NCBI RefSeq assembly: GCF_016056375.1
Contig: NZ_JAEDAE010000001.1
Coordinates: 124,001 to 188,000 of the forward strand
Origin: Hymenobacter negativus
GTDB lineage: Bacteria > Bacteroidota > Bacteroidia > Cytophagales > Hymenobacteraceae
Length of the DNA: 64,000 nucleotides
Reading direction: 5' to 3'
Below are positions 44,739 to 53,708 of this stretch, in pieces. The notes under the pieces are model-generated. The model worked only from the letters and a program-made list of their open reading frames with translations, ran no database searches and was not told where the DNA came from. The stretch's first letter is position 1. Every line of letters starts with the position of its first letter. The translations under genes were made by a program, and so were the position numbers.

Positions 44739-46991
44739 TTAACGGCTTAATTCCTGAAAATAGCGGCGCGCCAGCCGGTCGGGGGCGGGCGGGGCGGCGG
44801 GTGCGGGGGCGGGGGCGGCCAGCAGGTCGGTGAGGGCCCGGGCCACGGGGGCGCGGCTGGCGGCGCGGCTGGGGCGGCCGGCGCGCACATCGGCTCCCAG
44901 CTCGCGCAGGGCGCGCAGGGCCGGCAGGTAGAATCCCGGCCGGGTGAGGGCCGCACCGGCCAGCACGGTGCCGGCCTGGTCGAGCGCGGCGGCATCGGCG
45001 GGGCGGGTGGGCTGGCCGTTGTCGGCCGCGGCCAGCCAGCGCAGGGCGGCGCGGATGGCAGGCTGCGGGTTTGGCGCGGGCAGGGTTTGCTGGCGCTGGG
45101 GCACGGCGGCCCCGGCCAAATCGCCGGTCAGGCGCAGGGTTGCTTCGGGCATGGGCGGCGGGCTGAAACCGGCTTTCTTGACGAAGGCCCGGGTTTGCTG
45201 CTGCACCTGCTTGAGCAGGCGCAGGGCGCGGTACTCGTAGGGCAGGGCCTCGCGGAGCTGGCCGGTGCGCAGGCGCAGCTCGGCGGCCCACATCTGGTCG
45301 AGCACGGCGCGGAGCTTGGCCTTCACGGCGGGCTCCAGGAAGTCGGCCGTTTCGGCGTCGTCGTGCTTGTGGATGTAGGGGTCCATCAGGGCGTCGGTTT
45401 CGGCGGTGGGCGAGGCCTTGGCGGGCGAGGTGGGAGGGGCGGCGTGGTCGTGGTGGTCGTCGGGTTCGGGGGCGTCGGCGGTGGGAGTGGCAGGCGCTTC
45501 CTCGTCCTCGGCGATGGGCGAGTGCGGCGCTTCCGCGCCAATGCCGGCCTCGGCTTCTTCGCCCATAAACTTGCCGTAGCGCAGGCGCAGGCTCTGCTGG
45601 TCGAAGCCCAGGGCATTGGCCCGGCTGGCCACAATGGCGGCATCGAGCTTAGGCTTTTCGGCGATGAGTTTTTCGGTGTCGATGATAATCTGGCGCTCGC
45701 TGCGGAAGTAGGCCGGGGCCACTTTCACGCCCATGCCCATGTCGAGGGCGCCATCGGCCACGGCCGTGTCCTGCCACTGCACCAGGTAGGAATCGGTGCG
45801 GGCGGTGTGGCCGTTGTTGTCGCGGGCCGTGAGATAGAAGTAAAGCTCGTCTCCGTAGGTCAGGCCCAGCTTGGGCAGGTTGAGCATGCTGCTGATGTTA
45901 GCCTGCAAACCGCCCAGCCCCGCGCTCAGGTCGCGCCGCACCTCGCGGAATTTCACCGCTTCGCCCTGGCCCTGGGCCACGGTGATGACCAGCTCGGCCC
46001 GGCTCAGCCCGTAGTCATCGTGCACCGTGGCCCGGACGGGCACTTCTGGCCGCTGGCCCAGCGCCGCCACCAGCGTGTAAGGCTTCGGCGTGACGATGCG
46101 CAGCACCGGCGCCAGGTCGGGCCGCACGTCGATGGCGTAATCGTCCGATACCGTGCCCGCGTAGCGCAGCTGGTACAGCGTGGAGGCGTTTAGAACCAGT
46201 TCAATGGCAAATGTGCCCGCTTGCCCAGCCACGGATTGCATGCGCCGCCTTTGCGCTCCCAGTTCCAGCTCAGGCGCGGGCTGGCGGCCACTCACGCGCA
46301 CCTGCCAGCGCACCCGCGCACCCTGCGGGCACTGAAACGACGCCTGCGCTGGCGCGAATACCGCCAAGTGGGTATAGGCCGGGGGCGTTACCAGCAGCGT
46401 GGTTTCGGTGATGCGGGGCGGGGCCTGGCCGGGCTTGGCAGGCTGGGCTGGTTCCGGAAAATGCACCGCCACACCAGATGGCTGCGTCCGGCGGGCTGGC
46501 CCGGCAGGCCACCACCAGAGCAGCGCCCCAGCCAGTAGCAAGCCGCCCGCCAGCCAGCCGGCCGGGCGGAAGTCCACGGGCAGGACGAGCGCATCAGCGG
46601 CCCCCAACTCGCCGACGCGCTGGGCCACGCGCTGCTGTTGCAACGTTTCCAGCAAATTCAACTTTTCGGAATCCTGCAGGAGCAGGCCGGTGCTGTCTTC
46701 CAACTGAGGAAACTGCCGGTCGAGCCGGGGCGCGATGGTAGCGGGCGACACTCGCCGCAACGGCCACAGCCGCCAGCCCGCCAGCAGCAGGCCCAGCCCG
46801 CCTACCATTGTCAGTGCCAGGCCGCCAGTGGGCCAGTGCTTTGCCCAACCCAGCAGCCCAACGGCAGCGGCCAGCGCCGGCAAGAGCACGGTTGCGGCCC
46901 GGCGGCGCACATCGCGCCGCCCGGCCGCCCGGAGCAGTTCGCGGGCAGCGGCCACGCTGGTAGTGGGCATGGTGTCGGTGGCCGGTTTCAT
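44739..46991 (-). CDS. DUF4175-type membrane protein
   Basis: A 750-residue protein with two N-terminal helices (about 30-75), a further membrane segment (about 150-168), a beta-rich periplasmic stretch and a long helical, glutamate/alanine-rich C-terminal half with likely coiled coils (KLIAEKPKLDAAIVASRANALGFDQQSLRLRYGKFMGEE). This organisation and its position after a BatA-like gene fit the DUF4175 family. Its ATG overlaps the TGA of the upstream gene (ATGA, 46988-46991). An acidic, His-rich, Pro-rich linker (EPDDHHDHAAPPTSP) splits the C-terminal part. The role in the complex is unknown. Confidence 0.78.
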   Translation of the reverse strand: MKPATDTMPTTSVAAARELLRAAGRRDVRRRAATVLLPALAAAVGLLGWAKHWPTGGLALTMVGGLGLLLAGWRLWPLRRVSPATIAPRLDRQFPQLEDSTGLLLQDSEKLNLLETLQQQRVAQRVGELGAADALVLPVDFRPAGWLAGGLLLAGALLWWWPAGPARRTQPSGVAVHFPEPAQPAKPGQAPPRITETTLLVTPPAYTHLAVFAPAQASFQCPQGARVRWQVRVSGRQPAPELELGAQRRRMQSVAGQAGTFAIELVLNASTLYQLRYAGTVSDDYAIDVRPDLAPVLRIVTPKPYTLVAALGQRPEVPVRATVHDDYGLSRAELVITVAQGQGEAVKFREVRRDLSAGLGGLQANISSMLNLPKLGLTYGDELYFYLTARDNNGHTARTDSYLVQWQDTAVADGALDMGMGVKVAPAYFRSERQIIIDTEKLIAEKPKLDAAIVASRANALGFDQQSLRLRYGKFMGEEAEAGIGAEAPHSPIAEDEEAPATPTADAPEPDDHHDHAAPPTSPAKASPTAETDALMDPYIHKHDDAETADFLEPAVKAKLRAVLDQMWAAELRLRTGQLREALPYEYRALRLLKQVQQQTRAFVKKAGFSPPPMPEATLRLTGDLAGAAVPQRQQTLPAPNPQPAIRAALRWLAAADNGQPTRPADAAALDQAGTVLAGAALTRPGFYLPALRALRELGADVRAGRPSRAASRAPVARALTDLLAAPAPAPAAPPAPDRLARRYFQELSR

Positions 46992-48631
46992 GAGGCGGCG
47001 GGCGGGGTTAAGGTTTCGCGCCGCCGGGCCAGCAGGCGTTCGAGCAACAGCAGCAGTCCCGCCAGTAGCACCAGCCACGGCCGCAGGTCAGTTTGGCGGA
47101 AGCCGCTGAACGCCGGGGCTTGTGGCATTGCATCAGCAGTCGTTTCTGCGGCGGTCAGACTTGGTTTAACCAGTTGGGCCGGGTCAAGTGCCCGTTGGTC
47201 TTGCTGGGAGAATGCCGCACCCGCCACCACCCGTTGCTCATTGGCGGGAATGGCGGGTTGCAACAGCTCCAGCAGCCACGCGGGCAGCTGCGGAGCATCG
47301 GCAAGTTCGCTCCACTCGGGGTTCAGGCGGGTAGCGAGGTGGTAAATAGCGCCTCGTCCCAGCGTTTGGCGCGACAGCACAGCGCGGCCCCGGCCGTCGG
47401 TCCACCTGGCTACGGTGCTCTTGCCCAGAGCCGCTGTGTCCCGCCGAAACACGGTTACAGGAGCTGCTTCGGCATCATTGAGGGCCAGGTGTGCGGTATC
47501 GGCTACGCCCGGGCCGGCGGCCTCCAGCCACAGGCGAGTGCCCTGTTGCACGGCGTTTCGCCATGCCGTCGGTGCCGGGGCATCGCTCAGCCAGAAAAGC
47601 CAATCGGGCGGTGAAGCCGGACTGGGTGCCTGGGTCGTGGTGCTCAGCTCCAGCGCCACGGGCAGGCCTGCACTTGCCGCCCGCAAGCCGGCCTGCAGCA
47701 CGCGCGCATCGGAGCGGTAATCGGCCGTGGCGTAGATAATGGCCCGCAATGGCCGGGTTTGCACCGCTACCGCTGCCGTATCGATTTCGGAGCTAGTCGC
47801 CGTTTTTACCAGGGTGATTCGGGTGCCTGTGGCAGTATTTTGAAGACGCAATGGGGCCAGTCCGGCCACGCGCAGCGTCGCCCCTGGCGTAGGTTGGGCC
47901 AGTGTTGTGGTTTGAAACCGCGTTTGGCTTTCCGTGCTCTGGCCCAGCTCCAGGCGCAGGCTGTCCCCACGTAGCGCTGCCGCCTGGAGCCAGTTCGTGG
48001 CCTTCGCATCTGGCAGCGCCTGCCAGCGCACGGCCGCCGGCAGCGGAGCGTGGCTGCCCTGAAAGTTGCGCAGCGCGGCCCCCGTTACTACCAGAAGCGG
48101 CTGGCCCGGAAAAGCGCCGGCCGCCTGCTGCACCCGTGCCCAGGCAAACTCCTGGCTTTGAGGGCGGGTAGTAGCCAAAGCAGCCATAGAATCGGTCGCC
48201 GTTCCGGATTGGCCGGTCTTCACACGCTGCCACACGCTGCCCGACACCCGGGGGAAACCCGCCGCCAGCCAGCGCAACGCGTAGCCTTTGCGGCGAAGGG
48301 AATCAATGGTCGGTTTCAACTCGGCCAGTGCGGGCAGGCCCGCCGCCTCGGCGCTCAGCAGCACCACGCCCCGGCTGGTGGGCAGCGCCGTGCGCCACAC
48401 CGGCCCGGCCACCGCCACGGCCAGCACGGCCAGCAGCGCGGCCCGCAGCAGCAGCAGCCACAGCTGCTCCAGCTTCAGGTTGCGCAGGCGGCGGTTGGCG
48501 CCCGCGGTCAGCCAGCGCAGGCTGCCCACAGCTACCTCACGGCCCGGCCGGCGGTTCCAGAGATGGATGGCTACCGGTACCAGCAAGCCCAGCAGGGCCA
48601 GCAACGCGGCAGGATTAAGCAGAGTGAACAA
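46988..48631 (-). CDS. BatA N-terminal domain membrane protein
   Basis: A 547-residue protein beginning with the BatA double-transmembrane module (LLNPAALLALLGLLVPVAIHLWNRRPGREVAVGSLRWL, then LEQLWLLLLRAALLAVLAVAVAGPVWR). The extracytoplasmic region has a VWA-like or amidotransferase-like fold without an intact MIDAS (no DxSxS). A final helix (LRPWLVLLAGLLLLLERLLARRR) closes the chain. The start is TTG 48631. It sits between the DUF58 and DUF4175 genes, as in many Bacteroidota genomes. Confidence 0.85.
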   Translation of the reverse strand: MFTLLNPAALLALLGLLVPVAIHLWNRRPGREVAVGSLRWLTAGANRRLRNLKLEQLWLLLLRAALLAVLAVAVAGPVWRTALPTSRGVVLLSAEAAGLPALAELKPTIDSLRRKGYALRWLAAGFPRVSGSVWQRVKTGQSGTATDSMAALATTRPQSQEFAWARVQQAAGAFPGQPLLVVTGAALRNFQGSHAPLPAAVRWQALPDAKATNWLQAAALRGDSLRLELGQSTESQTRFQTTTLAQPTPGATLRVAGLAPLRLQNTATGTRITLVKTATSSEIDTAAVAVQTRPLRAIIYATADYRSDARVLQAGLRAASAGLPVALELSTTTQAPSPASPPDWLFWLSDAPAPTAWRNAVQQGTRLWLEAAGPGVADTAHLALNDAEAAPVTVFRRDTAALGKSTVARWTDGRGRAVLSRQTLGRGAIYHLATRLNPEWSELADAPQLPAWLLELLQPAIPANEQRVVAGAAFSQQDQRALDPAQLVKPSLTAAETTADAMPQAPAFSGFRQTDLRPWLVLLAGLLLLLERLLARRRETLTPPAAS

Positions 48632-48693
48632 TGTGCGGTGGAATCAGAATCGCAATAACAGACGGAAAAACGGCGCCGAAGGTGGCTTTGTGG

Positions 48694-49575
48694 TTAGCTA
48701 CTCAGGGTGCGTAGCCGGAGAAACTCCCGCATCGCCGCATCGAGCGGCTGCGAGGTATCCAGCAGATGGTAATCAAATCCCTGGCGGCGGGCTTGCCTGG
48801 CCGTCTCTTGCAGCCACACCTGCAGCTGCTTTTGGTAAGCGTCGCGCTGCTGGTTGGCGTCGATTTGCAGGGTTTGGCCGGTTTCTAAATCCCGAAAGGT
48901 AACCGCCCCCTGGTAACTGAATTGCAGCTCATTATGCGCCATCAGGTGCAATAGCAGCACGTCGCCGCTGGTGGCGCGCAGGCGCGTAAGCAGCGCATTG
49001 ATTTCGGTGCCTTCCTCATACAAGTCGCTCACGCACACCGTGAGGGCGCGCTGCCGCCGTGCCGTGAGCGGGGCCAGCGTGCCGACGCTGGGGAAGCGGC
49101 CGGCGGCCTCCGCCGTTTCCAGGGCGTGGTAGAGGCGGGGCAGCTGGCGGGCATCGGCACGGGGCGCGAGGTGGCGCAGGCCAGCGGGACTGAGGATGCT
49201 TAATCCCACGGCATCGCCCTGCTGCGTAGCAATATAGGCCAGCGCACCCAGTAGCAGCCGGGCGTAGTCGAGCTTGGTGAGGCCGTTGTCGTCGCGATGA
49301 GTCATGCTCGCGCTGGCATCCAGTAGCAAGTGCACCGTTTGGCTGGTGTCAATCTCTGACTCTCGCAGATAATACCGGTCCGAGCGGGCCGCCAGGCGCC
49401 AGTCGAGGCGGCGCAGGTCGTCGCCGGGCTGGTAGGGGCGGTACTGGCTGAACTCCATGCCCGCGCCGTGCCGCCGGCTGGCATGCGCGCCGTTGAGGAA
49501 GCCCTCGGCCGCTTGCCGGGCGGCAAGGGAGAGGTTGCGCAGGGCATGTAAATGTTCAGGCGTCAGCAACGTCAT
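48694..49575 (-). CDS. DUF58-family protein
   Basis: A 293-residue cytoplasmic protein. The DUF58 signature is RHGAGMEFSQYRPYQPGDDLRRLDWRLAARSDRYYLRESE (about residues 35-75), followed by a VWA-like domain with LLLDASASM, i.e. a DxSxS-type metal site. DUF58 proteins are partners of MoxR ATPases. The gene begins 82 bp after the moxR stop and precedes the BatA-like gene. Confidence 0.93.
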   Translation of the reverse strand: MTLLTPEHLHALRNLSLAARQAAEGFLNGAHASRRHGAGMEFSQYRPYQPGDDLRRLDWRLAARSDRYYLRESEIDTSQTVHLLLDASASMTHRDDNGLTKLDYARLLLGALAYIATQQGDAVGLSILSPAGLRHLAPRADARQLPRLYHALETAEAAGRFPSVGTLAPLTARRQRALTVCVSDLYEEGTEINALLTRLRATSGDVLLLHLMAHNELQFSYQGAVTFRDLETGQTLQIDANQQRDAYQKQLQVWLQETARQARRQGFDYHLLDTSQPLDAAMREFLRLRTLSS

Positions 49576-49657
49576 CTCTCGCAGTGTCTCGCAGGGTTAA
49601 AATCGCAGTGTTCCGAAGTGTCGTTCAACGGTCCACCGTGAAGCAATTCGTTAAAAA

Positions 49658-50635
49658 TCACAATTTTACCGATTTAAATAATTCGGTCACCGCATCATCC
49701 GGCGTCATGTTTTCCGCTTCGGCGTTGAAATTCAGCAGCACCCGGTGCCGCAGCACCGGCGGGGCCAGCGTGCGGATATCCTCCAGCGTGGCGGCAAAGC
49801 GGCCGTGCAGCAGCGCCCGCGCCTTGGCGCACAGTATCAGGGCCTGCCCGGCGCGCGGCCCCGCGCCCCAGCGCCCGTAGTCCTTAATAAATTTCACCTC
49901 CGACGTGGCCGGACGAGTGGCCCGCACCAGCCGGTTCACGAAATCCATCAGCTCGGGGCTCAGGCTCACCTGCCGCACCAATGCCTGCAAGGCCCGGATA
50001 TCGGCCCCGCCCAACACGGGCTGCACTGCCTGGCCGGCCGCGCCGGTGGTGCCGCGCAGCACCGCCAGCTCCTCCTCGGCCGTGGGGTAGCCGATGCGCA
50101 CGTACAGTAAAAACCGGTCGAGCTGGGCCTCGGGCAGGGGGTAGGTGCCGCTTTGCTCGATAGGGTTTTGGGTGGCCAGCAGGAAGAAGGGCCTGGGCAG
50201 CGCATGCTCCTGCCCGGCGTAGGTGACGTGGCCCTCCTGCATGGCCTCCAGCAGGGCGGCCTGGGTTTTGGGCGGCGTCCGGTTGATTTCGTCGGCCAGC
50301 ACCAAGCTGGCGAAAATAGGCCCGGGGTTGAACTTGAACGAGCGCCGGCCCGTGCCGTGGTCTTCCTCCAAAACTTCGGTGCCGAGAATATCCGTCGGCA
50401 TCAAATCCGGCGTGAACTGGATGCGGCGGAAGGGCAAATCCGTGGCGGCGGCCAGCGTGCGTACCAGCAGGGTTTTGGCCAGGCCGGGCACGCCTTCCAG
50501 CAGGGCGTGGCCCCCGGCGAGCAGCGCCACCAGCACTTCATCGAGCACGGCTTCCTGGCCCACGATGACCTTGGCAATTTCGGCTTTGAGGACGGGCAGC
50601 TTGGCCAGCAGCGTGTTTACTTCTTGTTCGGTCAT
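49658..50635 (-). CDS. MoxR-family AAA+ ATPase
   Basis: A 325-residue MoxR ATPase. Walker A is GVPGLAKT (48-55) and Walker B LVLADE (111-116). Sensor 1 is in LATQNPIEQSGTYPLPEAQLDRF, and the C-terminal lid has GAGPRAGQALILCAKARALLHGR. It probably acts as a chaperone that remodels or loads metals into the VWA proteins of the cluster at the inner membrane. It is the first gene after an inverted repeat that separates it from the DUF4159 gene. Confidence 0.95.
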   Translation of the reverse strand: MTEQEVNTLLAKLPVLKAEIAKVIVGQEAVLDEVLVALLAGGHALLEGVPGLAKTLLVRTLAAATDLPFRRIQFTPDLMPTDILGTEVLEEDHGTGRRSFKFNPGPIFASLVLADEINRTPPKTQAALLEAMQEGHVTYAGQEHALPRPFFLLATQNPIEQSGTYPLPEAQLDRFLLYVRIGYPTAEEELAVLRGTTGAAGQAVQPVLGGADIRALQALVRQVSLSPELMDFVNRLVRATRPATSEVKFIKDYGRWGAGPRAGQALILCAKARALLHGRFAATLEDIRTLAPPVLRHRVLLNFNAEAENMTPDDAVTELFKSVKL

Positions 50636-50640
50636 GTATT

Positions 50641-50733
50641 GGGTCTTGGGGACTTAGGGTCTTGGGGACTTGGTTTTCTTCCGGTTGTTGGACAGTCAAT
50701 CCAAGTTCCTAAGACCCTAAGTCCCCAAGACCC
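50641..50733. repeat. Inverted repeat, GGGTCTTGGGGACTTAGGG family
   Basis: Arms of 33 bp (50641-50673 and 50701-50733) with two mismatches. Each arm holds two direct copies of GGGTCTTGGGGACTT. The right end directly abuts the stop codon (TAG on the minus strand) of the DUF4159 gene, and the left end lies 5 bp from the moxR start. Confidence 0.93.
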
Positions 50734-51357
50734 CTACGTCAGCGCATACAGCAAAATATTCACTCCAAACTTGGTGTTATCCTCGGCCAGAAAGCGCTTG
50801 TTGCGGAAGTCGTAGTCCCACTCGCAGCCGTAGTCTTTGTTGGAATACAGCACGCCGATGCGGCCCTTGATTTCGATGGCTTTCAGGTAGTCGTGCACTA
50901 GGTCGTCGCCCCAGCCGTTGAGCTCGAAACCGGTGTTGGGCGGGCCGTCTTTGAAGGTGAAAAACTGGGAGTAGATGGGGTGAGTTTTGGGAATTTTCTT
51001 CAGCGCGCCACTGCCGAAGCACTGGCGCATCTGCTCCTCAAACGAGCGGGCAAACAGGCCATCGATGTCGTGGTTGCAGTCGTCGACGAACACGAAGCCG
51101 CCGTTGCGCACGTACTGAATAAAGTTCTGTTTCTCAGCGCCCGAAAACTGCACCAGCCGGTGCCCCGAGAGGTAACAGAAGGGGTAATTGAACAGCTCTG
51201 CACTGTCCAGCGCCACTACTTTTTCCTTGGGGTCGACGGGTACTTTGGTGTACTGCACCAGCGAGTGCAGCAGGTTGGCGGGCATGCGCTCGTCCACCGC
51301 ATCCCAGTCGCCGGAGTGGTATTTCAGGCGCACAAAGGTGAAAGGGGCAGCGGGCAC
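50734..51357 (-). CDS. DUF4159-family protein, possibly 5'-truncated
   Basis: A 207-residue protein matching DUF4159: FVRLKYHSGDWDAVDERMPANLLHSLVQYTKV at the N-terminus, then GGFVFVDDCNHDIDGLFARSFEEQM and KAIEIKGRIGVLYSNKDYGCEWDYDF. Family members usually have a signal peptide, but here the only start is a GTG at 51357 and no signal peptide precedes the domain in frame. In another minus-strand frame right upstream a leucine-rich, signal-like segment appears (FVFLPLLPFLLCPLPLSP, ending near 51324). This suggests a frameshift or sequencing indel. It is the first gene of the MoxR cluster. Confidence 0.8.
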   Translation of the reverse strand: MPAAPFTFVRLKYHSGDWDAVDERMPANLLHSLVQYTKVPVDPKEKVVALDSAELFNYPFCYLSGHRLVQFSGAEKQNFIQYVRNGGFVFVDDCNHDIDGLFARSFEEQMRQCFGSGALKKIPKTHPIYSQFFTFKDGPPNTGFELNGWGDDLVHDYLKAIEIKGRIGVLYSNKDYGCEWDYDFRNKRFLAEDNTKFGVNILLYALT

Positions 51358-51612
51358 AGTAGAAAGGGTAGCAGCGGAAGAAAAACGAAAAAGCGAACAG
51401 GCGCTAGCGCGATAGTCGGTCGGGAAATAAATCGGTTGCGCAGGGCGTTGAAATCGGCGGTAATTAAATCAGGGCTTGCCCTAAACCGCAACCTTTTGCC
51501 AGCGTCCAACTGTATTAAAGGCTACTGTTTTCGGCCCTGCTGTTGCCGAAGCTACGCCTGAAATCTCGGATGGCTTCGTCCTGTTATCCTCATCCTATAT
51601 CCACTATTTGCT

Positions 51613-52242
51613 ATGAAAAAGCTGTTGATAATCGCATTACTGAGTTTTGGGCTGATGCCGCTGGCGCACGCACAGTTTGGCATTAAAGGCGGGCTGAACG
51701 TGGCCGAAATGACCGGTCGCGATGGCGAAAGCGCTTCTTACAAACCGTTTTACCACGTCGGGATTTTCTATCAGGCCAATATCCTGGGGCCGCTGTCCAT
51801 TCAGCCCGAAGTGCAGTATTCGGTGGCCGGCGGCAACCTGAAATCGGCCTTTACCAACTACGATAGCGAACTGCACTACCTCACCGTACCCATCCTGGCC
51901 AAGCTTACCGTGGGGCCGGTATTTGTGGAAGCCGGGCCGCAATATGGCATCCTGCTCAGCGCCAACCAGTCGGGTACTATGCAGGTAGGATTTACCCCCG
52001 ATGGCCAGCCTGCCTATGGCAACCAGTCGCGGTCGGCCAGCAGCGAGTTTAAACGCAACGATTTCAGTGTGGTAGGTGGTGTAGGTCTGAAACTTGCCAG
52101 CGGATTTTCGCTGGGCGGCCGCCTCGTAGCGGGCCTGAACGATATTAACGACGCCAAAAACCTGTCCGGCATCAACGACCCGCGCCTGCAAAATCGGGTG
52201 TTTCAGGTGTATGCCGCGCTGCAGTTTGGCGGGAAGAAGTAG
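51613..52242 (+). CDS. Outer-membrane beta-barrel (PorT-like) protein
   Basis: A 209-residue protein. The signal peptide MKKLLIIALLSFGLMPLAHAQ is followed by FGIKGGLNVAEMTG and YHVGIFYQANILGPLSIQPEVQYS, the repeated strand pattern of small 8-stranded outer-membrane barrels (outer membrane protein beta-barrel/PorT-like family). It ends in YAALQFGGKK. Its stop codon TAG is formed by the GTAG at the left end of the inverted repeat at 52239. The function is unknown. Confidence 0.85.
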   Translation: MKKLLIIALLSFGLMPLAHAQFGIKGGLNVAEMTGRDGESASYKPFYHVGIFYQANILGPLSIQPEVQYSVAGGNLKSAFTNYDSELHYLTVPILAKLTVGPVFVEAGPQYGILLSANQSGTMQVGFTPDGQPAYGNQSRSASSEFKRNDFSVVGGVGLKLASGFSLGGRLVAGLNDINDAKNLSGINDPRLQNRVFQVYAALQFGGKK

Positions 52243-52346
52243 CGTGGACTCTGCGAGTCCGCGAGCGAGCACAGCGAGCATCCGGCGTATGGTACGGCCA
52301 TAGATGTTCGCTGCACTCACTCGCGGACTCGCAGAGTCCACGCTAC
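52239..52346. repeat. REPIN-like inverted repeat, GTAGCGTGGACTCTGCGAGT family, copy 1
   Basis: Perfect 27-bp arms (52239-52265 and 52320-52346), with an imperfect extension of about 20 more bases into the loop (GCGAGCGAGCACAGCGAGCA against ATGTTCGCTGCACTCACTCG). It exactly fills the gap between two convergent genes: it contains the TAG of the beta-barrel gene and ends 3 bp before the TldE1 stop. Confidence 0.95.
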
Positions 52347-52349
52347 AAT

Positions 52350-53675
52350 CTAAATCGCGTCCGAGAGGCTCGTGAACGTGAAGTCCCGGATTTTTAGGGG
52401 CGGAATCAGGCAGCCGGCCAGGCGCTGGGGCCGGCCGATGGCCTCGATGTTATTCAGCATGATAATCGGGCTTTCGTTGAAGCGCAGGTTCTTGATGGGG
52501 AATTTGATGGTCCCGTTTTCGATGTAAAAAGTCCCGTCACGCGTGAGGCCGGTGTAAAGCAGCGTCTGCGGGTCGACTTCGCGGATGTACCACAGGCGCG
52601 TCACCAAAATGCCCTTGGCCGTGCTTTTGATGAGCTCGGCGGTGCTTTGGGTGCCGCCCGCCATGATGAAGCCGCTGGGGAAAGCCGTGGCCGCCACCTT
52701 GTTTTTCTCAGCCCAGAAGCGGGAGTAGTATAGCTGCTTCACCACGCCTTTCTCAATCCAGTTGAGGCGCTTGGTGGGCAGGCCTTCGCCGTCGAAAGCG
52801 CTGCCGGGTACCTCGGCATTCATGGGGTCGGAGTAGATGTTCACCCGCTCATCGAACAGCTTTTCACCCTTGCGGTTGCCGCCGCCTTTCTTGGTCATGA
52901 AGCTGCGCCCCTCGTCGGCCGAGCGGGCATCCAGCCCATACATCAGCCCGCCGAGCAGCGACAAATCGCCGCCGTCCATCAGCGCGGCCGGCTCCAGAAT
53001 CACGGTGTACTTGCCGGGCTCGATGGCCTTGGCGTTTACCGAGCCCAGGGCTTTGTCGGCGGCGCGCTGCGTCAGGGCTTTGGCGTTGAGCTTGGCGGGG
53101 TCCGTCACGTCGGCAATGGCGTAGCCCGAGCCGCGCCCGTCGGCGGTGCGCACCGTCACCGAGAAGTCGGTGTTGGTGGATTGCTGGTAGGCTTCGAGGC
53201 CCTTGGAATTGCGGATGGCCTGGAACCGCGTGCCGCCATCGAGAAAGCCGGCGGCGGTCAGGTTTTTGGCAGCGCACAGGTTCATGCTGTCGGCCGCGGC
53301 CTGGGCGCGGGTGGCGGCCGTGAGCAGCGTGGTGGCCGTGGAGGGCGGGCTCACGTAGGTTTGCGGGCCGAGCAGGGGCACGTATTCGGGGCTTTCGGGG
53401 GCGAGCTTCGCAATTTCCTCGGCCCGCTGCACGCAGCGTTTCAGGGTGGCGTCGTCGAACTCGTTGCAGGTGGCAATGCCGCTGCGCTTGCCGAAGCGAC
53501 TCTCGACCACCAGCGACACGGAATTCTGGGCGCCGGCCGTGCTCACGCTGTTGCGCGCGTAGCGAATGTTGCCGGTGGTGCGACCGTTCAGCGATACCGC
53601 GCACTCGTCAGCAGTGCTGTAGCTGAGGACTTTTTTCAAGAGAGCCTGGGCTTCGTCTTTGGAATAGATAGCCAT
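52350..53675 (-). CDS. TldE/PmbA-like subunit, module 1
   Basis: A 441-residue protein of the TldD/PmbA (peptidase U62) family. The N-terminal domain shows SYSTADECAVSLNGRTTGNIRYARNSVSTAG and RFGKRSGIATCNEFDD. The C-terminal region GKYTVILEPAALMDGGDLSL occupies the place where TldD has its HExxxH helix, and no zinc motif is present, as expected for the inactive TldE partner. There is no signal peptide. It lies 33 bp downstream of TldD1 and forms a two-gene unit with it. It is the last gene of the three-module array. Confidence 0.93.
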   Translation of the reverse strand: MAIYSKDEAQALLKKVLSYSTADECAVSLNGRTTGNIRYARNSVSTAGAQNSVSLVVESRFGKRSGIATCNEFDDATLKRCVQRAEEIAKLAPESPEYVPLLGPQTYVSPPSTATTLLTAATRAQAAADSMNLCAAKNLTAAGFLDGGTRFQAIRNSKGLEAYQQSTNTDFSVTVRTADGRGSGYAIADVTDPAKLNAKALTQRAADKALGSVNAKAIEPGKYTVILEPAALMDGGDLSLLGGLMYGLDARSADEGRSFMTKKGGGNRKGEKLFDERVNIYSDPMNAEVPGSAFDGEGLPTKRLNWIEKGVVKQLYYSRFWAEKNKVAATAFPSGFIMAGGTQSTAELIKSTAKGILVTRLWYIREVDPQTLLYTGLTRDGTFYIENGTIKFPIKNLRFNESPIIMLNNIEAIGRPQRLAGCLIPPLKIRDFTFTSLSDAI

Positions 53676-53708
53676 GATGATTTGCAGAAATGTGGGGGAA
53701 GGAAAGGG

